From a virus, in IMG/VR virus record IMGVR_UViG_3300047643_000077, positions 1-20,773 of that record: a stretch of 20,773 bases of DNA, one strand, 5' to 3'. Position numbers and translations under genes: made by a program. The notes under the pieces were generated by a model that was given only the letters and a program-made list of their open reading frames with translations, was not told the DNA's origin and ran no database searches. Of this stretch, positions 6,819-12,556 are shown one piece after another; the stretch's first letter is position 1, and the number at the start of each line of letters is the position of its first letter.

Positions 6819-6854
6819 CTTTTTGTGAAGGCCGACACATAAGGAGTTTTAAAA

Positions 6855-7844
6855 ATGGCTGATTTTACATTTACGACAGGCAACGCCCTGACCCGCAAGG
6901 CATGGGCTAAAAAGTGGTGGATGGAAGCAAAGACGACATCGTACTTTTACGAGAACGGTTTTGTAGGAACTTCCGACCAGAATATCATCGTAGAATTCCC
7001 CGATCTTGAAAAAGAACAGGGCGACGTTTTAACCATCGGGCAAATCCGCGAGCTATCAGGAGGAGGCGTGCCCAATGACAATATCATGGAAGGCAACGAA
7101 GAAGCGCCTTCGACTTACGACAATTCAATCACGCTGACCCAGATACGAAACGCGGTTCGTACCGCAGGACGTGAAACCGAAATGCGGCCGGCTGACAACA
7201 AGATCAGGGAATATGCCAAGGAGCTTTTGCAGCGCTGGATGGCGGCAAAGATCGATCAGGACATCTTCACGGCGTTGGGAAATAATCCGACCAAGGTTAT
7301 TTATCCCTCCGGCGCCACGACCACCGCGACAATCGCGGCCGGTAATTATATGACGCTGTCTTTGATCTCTCAATGCGTTACCTACGGACGCAAAGCCAAG
7401 CCTCTGATTATAGGCCCCACGGTCAAAGGAAAGGCGATGAATGGCGTTATCGTTATGTCGCCTGATCAGTCCTATGACCTATCAGAACGGGATGCGGCAT
7501 GGGCACAGGCACAGCGTGAAGCACAGAAACGCGGCGATGATAATCCCATTTTCGGGATAGCCCTCGGCGTTCACAAGAACTGCGCAATTCACGACCACCA
7601 GCGTGTGGCGACTGTCACCAACTGGGGTGCAGGCGCGAATCTGGCAGGCGCAACGGCGCTCTTTATGGGTATCGGCGCGGGTTCAGTGGCTTATTCCAAA
7701 AAGAAAATCTGGGAAGAGAAGACTTTTGATTACCAGAATAAGGCCGGTTTCTGTATCGGCTCGATTTACGGCATGAGCAAGAATGTGTTTAACACTGCGG
7801 ATATCGCGGTGATTGCCGTGCGTACATATAGAACAAACAATTAA
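6855..7844 (+). CDS. Major capsid protein, N4-gp56/DUF4043-like family
   Basis: The product has 329 residues from ATG 6855, preceded by AAGGAG. The pattern is typical of the N4 gp56/DUF4043 capsid group with the HK97 fold: an N-terminal arm (RKAWAKKWWMEAKTTSYF), a glycine-rich turn followed by DNIMEGNEEAPSTYDNSITL, the helix RAADNK-type segment RPADNKIREYAKELLQRWMAAKIDQDIF (about 115-140), then VIVMSPDQSYDL and AQREAQKRGDDNPIFG. The C-terminal beta region includes ATALFMGIGAGSVAYSKKK and ends in ADIAVIAVRTY. It forms the icosahedral shell. A predicted three-way-junction RNA and no further terminator follow it. Family assignment is from memory of its relatives. Confidence 0.88.
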   Translation: MADFTFTTGNALTRKAWAKKWWMEAKTTSYFYENGFVGTSDQNIIVEFPDLEKEQGDVLTIGQIRELSGGGVPNDNIMEGNEEAPSTYDNSITLTQIRNAVRTAGRETEMRPADNKIREYAKELLQRWMAAKIDQDIFTALGNNPTKVIYPSGATTTATIAAGNYMTLSLISQCVTYGRKAKPLIIGPTVKGKAMNGVIVMSPDQSYDLSERDAAWAQAQREAQKRGDDNPIFGIALGVHKNCAIHDHQRVATVTNWGAGANLAGATALFMGIGAGSVAYSKKKIWEEKTFDYQNKAGFCIGSIYGMSKNVFNTADIAVIAVRTYRTNN

Positions 7845-7852
7845 CGGATTAT

Positions 7853-7909
7853 GGCGGCTAGTTTGCACTGGCCGTGCAGACGATAAGGGGGTCTCCCGCC
7901 CCTGCCGCC
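7853..7909 (+). ncRNA. Predicted three-way-junction RNA between major capsid gene and next gene
   Basis: A closing stem GGCGGC (7853-7858) pairs with GCCGCC (7904-7909). It contains two hairpins: TGCAC-TGGCC-GTGCA (7864-7878) and AGGGG, 8-base loop, CCCCT (7886-7903). There is no T run, so it is not a standard terminator. It could block 3' exonucleases to stabilise the capsid message, or regulate the 7944 gene, whose ribosome binding site lies 11 bases from its ATG. Structure was paired by eye. Confidence 0.45.
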
Positions 7910-7943
7910 GCCCGAACACAGGGAGATTGAGGATAATATTATT

Positions 7944-8561
7944 ATGGCAGCACCGAAAAAGATAGACCCGGTCGCGGGAGAAGGGAAACCGAATGACGAC
8001 GTACTCAAAGGAATAGGAGAACTTAATTTTCAGCCGATACCGCTAAAAGCGGCGCGTGTTTCGCGTCCGTTTGACGGCTATCCGATGAAGAAAGTCACCA
8101 TAGGCACAATGGAAACATATCTGGCCTACGTGGTGGCTCTTAATCCTACAGTGGCCGTTCGGTTAGACCCCTCAAACCGGAAAGTGAAAACGAAGGATGG
8201 AACTTTTGAGCAGGTGAAAAATACTCATGCCCGTTTTATCCGGGATTATGAGGAAAATGAAAACACCGAAGTCGTCTTTGACCGCATCATGGAAATCGGC
8301 GGCAAAGAATACTTCTGCGCAATCGTTCCGTCACACAACGTCCGCGCCCAACTCTGCTTTAGATACGAGGATAAAAACAAGCGCATTGTCGTCGATTCCA
8401 ATTATTTATTTCTGGATACGGCACAGGATCAGCACCTTAAGCGCGTATTTGAGCAGATCATCAACCCGAAGCTGCAACTTGAGCGCGAGGCGGCATTTAT
8501 AGCCGGTGAGTCCACCCAGGACGCCGGAGAATCAAAAACTCTGACCGAGGACGAGGTCTAG
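7944..8561 (+). CDS. Hypothetical virion-associated protein after the major capsid
   Basis: A 205-residue protein I do not recognise. The N-terminus is flexible and charged (MAAPKKIDPVAGEGKPNDD); the core has strands and helices such as MKKVTIGTMETYLAYVVAL, TVAVRLDPSNRKVKTKDGTFEQV, HARFIRDYEEN and EYFCAIVPSHNVRAQLCFRYEDKNKRIVVD. The C-terminal tail is acidic (about 180-205, ending TLTEDEV). No signal peptide or membrane helix is present. It starts 99 bp after the capsid gene, with GAGG (7929-7932) as a weak and rather distant ribosome binding site. Position suggests a head-completion or decoration role; this is inference from gene order alone. Confidence 0.82.
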   Translation: MAAPKKIDPVAGEGKPNDDVLKGIGELNFQPIPLKAARVSRPFDGYPMKKVTIGTMETYLAYVVALNPTVAVRLDPSNRKVKTKDGTFEQVKNTHARFIRDYEENENTEVVFDRIMEIGGKEYFCAIVPSHNVRAQLCFRYEDKNKRIVVDSNYLFLDTAQDQHLKRVFEQIINPKLQLEREAAFIAGESTQDAGESKTLTEDEV

Positions 8562-8565
8562 AATT

Positions 8566-9216
8566 ATGGAATCTCAGATAAAACCACAGGGGTTATCCCA
8601 ACGCAACCTTGTTGACCTGCTTTATATGATCGTGGCGGCGATACAGGGGATTTGCACCAAACTCGATGCCGATGCCGGCGTGAATCACAATACGCACGTG
8701 GCGAACTGTTTTACGGCGAAATTCAACGGCAAGATCGTTGATTCGAGAGACAACAAGGTAACGAACTACATAGCAGCCAAAGACCGGTATTGGAACTCTA
8801 TCAAACCGGTAGGCGTTTCAGATAAAGGCCTAAATAGCATACTCTATCAGATATTCGATATGATGAATACGCTGACGGCGCAACTCGACGCAGAAGGCCT
8901 TGGAGATGCCAATTACAATGCTTTAGTCTATGTAGCGATTTATCTCTGGATGGTGACAAATCAGGAAGGTAACACCCTTGGAAACGGCAACACGTATTGG
9001 TTCAATCCGCAGGGGATGACGAATCAGCGGCATTTGATTGATTGCCTGGCGGCGATCGTTCATTCGATTACCGTGCTGACACAGAAGCTTGACGCGGATG
9101 CAACCGTAACAAACACAAATTATACGGCGTTGTGGTACACGGCAACGATTATCATGGTGATTGAAGATTGCCATGGTAATCAGTACGGCAATAACTCCAC
9201 AGCGTACACACCTTAA
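8566..9216 (+). CDS. Hypothetical protein built from three copies of a helical KLDAD-type motif
   Basis: The product has 216 residues from an ATG four bases after the previous stop. Three related segments are visible: residues about 10-47 (LVDLLYMIVAAIQGICTKLD), 84-127 (LNSILYQIFDMMNTLTAQLD) and 151-195 (LIDCLAAIVHSITVLTQKLD). Each ends in a D-A-D/E turn followed by a V/L-x-(D/N)-x-N-Y-like segment. Each unit is a predicted helix, the KLDAD turn, then a second helix with aromatic residues. The 45-residue linkers contain NTYWFNPQGM-type loops. There is no signal peptide. I recall similar repeats in other phages with this capsid type, located next to the capsid gene, but no function. A trimeric or pseudo-trimeric structural protein is plausible. 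Confidence 0.82.
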   Translation: MESQIKPQGLSQRNLVDLLYMIVAAIQGICTKLDADAGVNHNTHVANCFTAKFNGKIVDSRDNKVTNYIAAKDRYWNSIKPVGVSDKGLNSILYQIFDMMNTLTAQLDAEGLGDANYNALVYVAIYLWMVTNQEGNTLGNGNTYWFNPQGMTNQRHLIDCLAAIVHSITVLTQKLDADATVTNTNYTALWYTATIIMVIEDCHGNQYGNNSTAYTP

Positions 9217-9218
9217 AC

Positions 9219-9233
9219 GGCATTTTAAATGCC
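9219..9233. other. Short palindrome between the 8566 and 9253 genes
   Basis: GGCATTTTAAATGCC is a 15-base inverted repeat followed by ATTTTAT. It could be a weak hairpin or attenuator but the stem is AT-rich and lacks a clean T run. Low support for function. Confidence 0.25.
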
Positions 9234-9252
9234 ATTTTATATGGAGGATATG

Positions 9253-10125
9253 ATGAAGAAACAATTTTGGTTAATCAGTTTGATTTTAATGTTGACGGCA
9301 GTCTTTGCGCTGCCTGCCTTCGCGTATAATGATTTTTATGCGCAGGTTGTAAAGCGGGACAACACCGCTACGGGCAATCTTGCTTTAACGCCCATTACCA
9401 CGGGAATAACCTATCAGGTGCTGGATGCAGGAACCAACACCATTTCCACCCTGACAAAATTCGCGGATAATTCCTATACATCGGTCACTAATCCGGTGAC
9501 TCCCACAGTCTTTGCGGCTTCAACCGGCGGCAACGGAAACATTAAGTTCCGGAACGCTAATACAACCGTTGACATTATCGTCACGGACACCAACGGCGGC
9601 TATACGGCTGTGGTGAAGGGATTTTCACTCAACATGCACACCATTGTCATTGATGAAACTCCCAACATGCCTCACCACGGCATTATATGGTTTGCGCCGT
9701 CCACGGCAGAAACGAGTACCGGCGTTTCTTTCGTGCCAGATACTTTTGTCGGGGATGTGCGCGTGCAGGTGATTACAACGGATTCGGCCAAGACTATTTC
9801 TGTAGGTCTGCTATCCACACAGCCAAACGGCAACGCAACCGGTTTTATCACGGGACTTTTGATGACTACCGCCGGATATGTCGCGGACACCTCCGTTTCT
9901 ACCAAAGGAACAAACGGACAGTATTACCCAGCCAGCACCTACGGCTCTTTCCTGTATACCAGTACTACCGGATCGGATTCGGCCAATGTCGATTTGGTGG
10001 GCGGTAAAACCTATCTTGGCTATATCGTAACAGGGTCGAACGCGACAACGATTTCATACACTGGAAGCGGCGGAACAACCACGGCAGCGGGTTATATCCA
10101 TTACTGGTTTACCCGGATGAAATAA
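9253..10125 (+). CDS. Secreted-type beta-rich phage structural protein with signal peptide
   Basis: The product has 290 residues from ATG 9253, chosen because GGAGG (9243-9247) is five bases away; an ATG at 9250 is too close. The N-terminus MKKQFWLISLILMLTAVFAL followed by PAFA is a textbook Sec signal peptide with cleavage predicted after AFA (residue 23). The mature part has an Ig-like strand pattern (about 25-130, ITYQVLDAGTNTISTLTKF), then HHGIIWFAPSTAETSTGVSF (about 142-161), a segment I recall from structural proteins coded next to N4-gp56-type capsid genes, and a beta-rich, Thr/Gly-rich C-terminus ending HYWFTRMK. A virion surface or decoration role fits; the signal peptide is the odd point. 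A 37-bp hairpin repeat follows four bases after the stop. Confidence 0.82.
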   Translation: MKKQFWLISLILMLTAVFALPAFAYNDFYAQVVKRDNTATGNLALTPITTGITYQVLDAGTNTISTLTKFADNSYTSVTNPVTPTVFAASTGGNGNIKFRNANTTVDIIVTDTNGGYTAVVKGFSLNMHTIVIDETPNMPHHGIIWFAPSTAETSTGVSFVPDTFVGDVRVQVITTDSAKTISVGLLSTQPNGNATGFITGLLMTTAGYVADTSVSTKGTNGQYYPASTYGSFLYTSTTGSDSANVDLVGGKTYLGYIVTGSNATTISYTGSGGTTTAAGYIHYWFTRMK

Positions 10126-10129
10126 ACAA

Positions 10130-10166
10130 GATTGCCACGGCGGTTGAGAACCGCCTCGCAATGACA
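10130..10166 (+). repeat. 37-bp GAG-loop hairpin element, copy before lysis module
   Basis: Order: GATTGCCAC, stem GGCGGTT, loop GAG, stem AACCGCC, then TCGCAATGACA. The flanks are identical to those of the copy at 3305-3341 while the stem differs completely, with both arms changed in step. It ends 23 bases before the ATG at 10190. Confidence 0.82.
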
Positions 10167-10189
10167 ATAACTTTTAAAGGGGAACGGTG

Positions 10190-10378
10190 ATGGAAGTTGG
10201 AACGGGCATAGCAATCTCAAGCGCAATATTAGGAATCGTGGCGGTAATTTTCAGGATCTTCTTCCATAAAGATCAGCATTGCGAAGATCATACCGGCATT
10301 TGCGCCGATATTAAAAACTTTACGGCATGGCTCAATAAAATTGAGGCCAAGCTCGATAAGGTAATTGCGGAGAGATAA
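10190..10378 (+). CDS. Small membrane protein with one membrane segment and a coiled tail (lysis module)
   Basis: The product has 62 residues from ATG 10190; AAAGGGGAA at 10176-10184 gives good spacing, better than the GTG at 10187. Residues about 5-25 (GIAISSAILGIVAVIFRIFF) form one membrane helix. Then comes a short His/Cys-rich stretch with His26, His30, Cys31, His34 and Cys38, and an amphipathic, charged helix ending NKIEAKLDKVIAER. It stops two bases before the lysozyme gene. Size, topology and position fit a holin-like or spanin-like/XhlA-like lysis accessory. The His/Cys cluster could bind metal or form disulfides, but this is not shown. The exact lysis role is uncertain. Confidence 0.7.
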   Translation: MEVGTGIAISSAILGIVAVIFRIFFHKDQHCEDHTGICADIKNFTAWLNKIEAKLDKVIAER

Positions 10379-10379
10379 G

Positions 10380-10829
10380 ATGACCATTGAAGATATTATC
10401 AAACCGATTCTTAAGATCAGAGAAGGTTTCAGCCTGAAAATCTACAAAGATTCTCTGGGTTACGACACGATTTATTTCGGCCATAAGGTTGTGCTAGGTG
10501 AAGCTTATCTCTTCACGCAGGCGGACGCGGACGCTTATCTTGAGAAGGATATCACCATTGCGGAAATGCATGCAGGTTTTATCTTTCCCGAATTTAAATC
10601 ATTTTCATTATCCAGACAGGCCGCGCTCGTCATGCTGATATTCAATATGGGCGCCGACAAGATCAAGCGCGGATTCCCCCGATTTGTCCATGATGTAAAT
10701 ATTGGGGATTGGGACAGCGCGGGAAATGAATTGAAATACTCTGACGGTAAGTCTGTTTTAAGCAACTGGTACAAACAGGTTCATCCGGACAGGGCAAACG
10801 AAATTATAAATATGCTGATTCAGGGGTGA
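10380..10829 (+). CDS. T4-type lysozyme endolysin (glycoside hydrolase family 24)
   Basis: The product has 149 residues from ATG 10380, with GGAG (10369-10372) as ribosome binding site; the longer frame to 10365 overlaps the previous gene. The N-terminal motif aligns residue by residue with T4 lysozyme: Glu15 in REGF, Asp24 in IYKDS, Thr30 in DTIYFGH and His35, equal to T4 Glu11, Asp20, Thr26 and His31. The C-terminal part retains the typical AALVMLIFNMGADKIKRGFPRF. It cleaves the glycan backbone of peptidoglycan at the end of infection. No signal peptide is present, so export should depend on a holin. All catalytic residues are intact. Confidence 0.93.
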   Translation: MTIEDIIKPILKIREGFSLKIYKDSLGYDTIYFGHKVVLGEAYLFTQADADAYLEKDITIAEMHAGFIFPEFKSFSLSRQAALVMLIFNMGADKIKRGFPRFVHDVNIGDWDSAGNELKYSDGKSVLSNWYKQVHPDRANEIINMLIQG

Positions 10830-10832
10830 TTT

Positions 10833-11348
10833 ATGAATATATCATTACAGGCGGGCGATGTTTTTGCCACAAGAAACCCTCAATCTTTGGGAAAATTAAT
10901 CACATTCGTTGAAGCCATGAGAGATGAGAGCAAAAGCGCCGAATATTCCCATGCCGGCATCATTCAGGACAGCAATGGAAAAACTCTGGAGGCTGTCTGG
11001 CATATCGAAGAACAAAACATATTTACCGATTACAAAGGAAGCAAAGTCATTATAGCCCGATGGAATAACATGACGGTAGATAATTATCGAAAAGGTTGGG
11101 ACGCCGTCAAAGGCGAAATCGGCATGACGTATCCTTATTATCGTCTTTTGCTGCATCTGGTCGGTTTGGCAAGATTTATCCATTTAGGATCAGATACGGT
11201 TTGTTCTGAGCTTGCCGAGAAGTTCTTAATCAATGCGGGGGCAGTTATGATTGCAGGTAAAAACTGGTGGGGACTGACTCCGCAAGAGTTAGTGGACGAG
11301 TGGAGAATCAGTAAATATTTTGACGTAATTTTCGAGGGTACAATTTAG
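10833..11348 (+). CDS. Permuted NlpC/P60-like (YiiX/YycO-type) papain-fold enzyme
   Basis: A 171-residue protein starting three bases after the lysozyme stop. The pattern is that of permuted NlpC/P60 papain-fold enzymes: an N-terminal strand LQAGDVFATRNP, then a His in SHAGIIQ (His40), an acidic residue in TLEAVW (Glu53), and a Cys placed after them in SDTVCSELAEKF (Cys124) at the start of a helix. The C-terminal NWWGLTPQELVDEW is also typical. These enzymes cleave amide or ester bonds, including in peptidoglycan or lipids. Being sandwiched between lysozyme and a holin-like gene suggests a second lysis hydrolase cutting peptide cross-links. The catalytic triad is inferred; the substrate is unknown. 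Confidence 0.8.
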   Translation: MNISLQAGDVFATRNPQSLGKLITFVEAMRDESKSAEYSHAGIIQDSNGKTLEAVWHIEEQNIFTDYKGSKVIIARWNNMTVDNYRKGWDAVKGEIGMTYPYYRLLLHLVGLARFIHLGSDTVCSELAEKFLINAGAVMIAGKNWWGLTPQELVDEWRISKYFDVIFEGTI

Positions 11349-11365
11349 ACAAAGGAGAAATTAAA

Positions 11366-11620
11366 ATGAAATCGAAACTATTGAGACTGAATTTACAGGA
11401 CTTGGGTCATGGCCTTCTTATGGCCGTGGGCGTGGTGTTTATCGCGCCTCTTTTGCCTATTCTGCAAACCGGTGCTTTCCCGGATACAGCAACCATTAAA
11501 TCGTCTCTGGCGGCTGGACTTGCAGCAGGACTGGTTTATCTTGGTAAGAATCTTCTTACCAATTCAGACGGGGAACTCGGTAAACCGGAAACAGGCAGTT
11601 CTAATAAAATAGAGGGATAA
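11366..11620 (+). CDS. Putative holin with two membrane segments
   Basis: The product has 84 residues with AAAGGAG as ribosome binding site. Hydrophobic stretches at about 16-34 (GLLMAVGVVFIAPLLPIL) and 46-62 (SSLAAGLAAGLVYLGKNLL) suggest two membrane passes. A basic N-terminus (MKSKLLRLN) and a charged tail (about 65-84) complete the shape of a class II holin. Its place immediately after two lysis hydrolases supports the assignment. Holins form the inner-membrane lesions that release the lysozyme. It lacks a recognisable family signature, so the call relies on size, topology and context. Confidence 0.72.
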   Translation: MKSKLLRLNLQDLGHGLLMAVGVVFIAPLLPILQTGAFPDTATIKSSLAAGLAAGLVYLGKNLLTNSDGELGKPETGSSNKIEG

Positions 11621-11623
11621 TCC

Positions 11624-12556
11624 ATGTCTGATTTTTTAACCTTCGCAACGCTGTACTCGGATTGCTGCCGGTTAATCGGCGATCTCAACAAGAGCCGTGT
11701 AAATGAAGTCAAATCCGTCATTAATTCCGTCTATCTGGATGAAATGCTCAATGTTGACGAATTAAGGCCGATGTTCTGGCTTCGGCAGTTTAACGATTCG
11801 ATATTGATGAAACTCTCAGATACGGCGGTTTCTATATCAAACGCAAATCCAGCCGTTATGGTGACAGCAGCGGACATTTACGCGACCAATGATATTGTGA
11901 CGCTTTATAATGTGCAGGTCATGCCGCAATTAAGTAACCGCACGTTCCTCCTTACGCGCACTGCGGCATCGACCTACACTCTTGCCGACATCTACGGGAA
12001 TAATATTAATACGGTGGGAATAAGCGGGTCTACAAGTTCTTATCAGAATGTCGGGCCGGTCAACGGCGTTCAGCACCGTGGAATATCAACCGCGTTTCCT
12101 ATCCGGCAGATTATCCAGATGAATCTGGTCGGTTTTATCAATCAGCTAACCGCGATAAGCGAGCATGATCTTGAGCAGTCGATCACGTGGTGGAGCAACA
12201 GCAAAACACGTCCGTTGCATTATCATCACATAAAGGCGTTTACGAATGCGGGAATTGAGACAAACGTCATTCTTTGGTTCAACTGCAACGATCAGGCCTA
12301 TGGTGTTCGGCTTTGGTATGAGGCAAGGCCGACGCTGCTTGTAAATGACTCTGACGTGCCTTTGTTGCCTCCTCAGTTCCATCATGCAATCGAAGCGGGC
12401 GTAGTTACACGTCTGGGCGAAAACAAGGTGCAGGTGGAGGCCGGGGTTGTCTGGCCGCAGCTTTACAAGGCTCAGTGCGACGCGCTTCGGTCTTACAATA
12501 GCAAACTATGGGCGGATTACGAGAAAAATCAAAGAAGCGAAATATACATGCTATGA
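11624..12556 (+). CDS. Head-to-tail adaptor-like protein
   Basis: The product has 310 residues from ATG 11624, three bases after the holin stop, with GAGGGA at good spacing. The N-terminal helices (FATLYSDCCRLIGDLNKSRVNEVKSVINSVYLDEML) and the C-terminal PPQFHHAIEAGVVTRLGENK with a final helical WADYEKNQRSEIYM resemble P22 gp4/SU10-type adaptor proteins, which sit below the portal. Between them, about residues 60-230, is a beta-rich insertion with an IYATNDIVTLYNVQV strand pattern and a Trp/Tyr-rich segment. Its stop overlaps the next start by four bases (ATGA), so the two products are probably made together. The assignment is moderate: it rests on remembered terminal motifs and on gene order. 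Confidence 0.65.
   Translation: MSDFLTFATLYSDCCRLIGDLNKSRVNEVKSVINSVYLDEMLNVDELRPMFWLRQFNDSILMKLSDTAVSISNANPAVMVTAADIYATNDIVTLYNVQVMPQLSNRTFLLTRTAASTYTLADIYGNNINTVGISGSTSSYQNVGPVNGVQHRGISTAFPIRQIIQMNLVGFINQLTAISEHDLEQSITWWSNSKTRPLHYHHIKAFTNAGIETNVILWFNCNDQAYGVRLWYEARPTLLVNDSDVPLLPPQFHHAIEAGVVTRLGENKVQVEAGVVWPQLYKAQCDALRSYNSKLWADYEKNQRSEIYML

Noticed and set aside
10187-10189. GTG start for the small membrane protein
   Set aside because: The ATG three bases later has better spacing from AAAGGGGAA.
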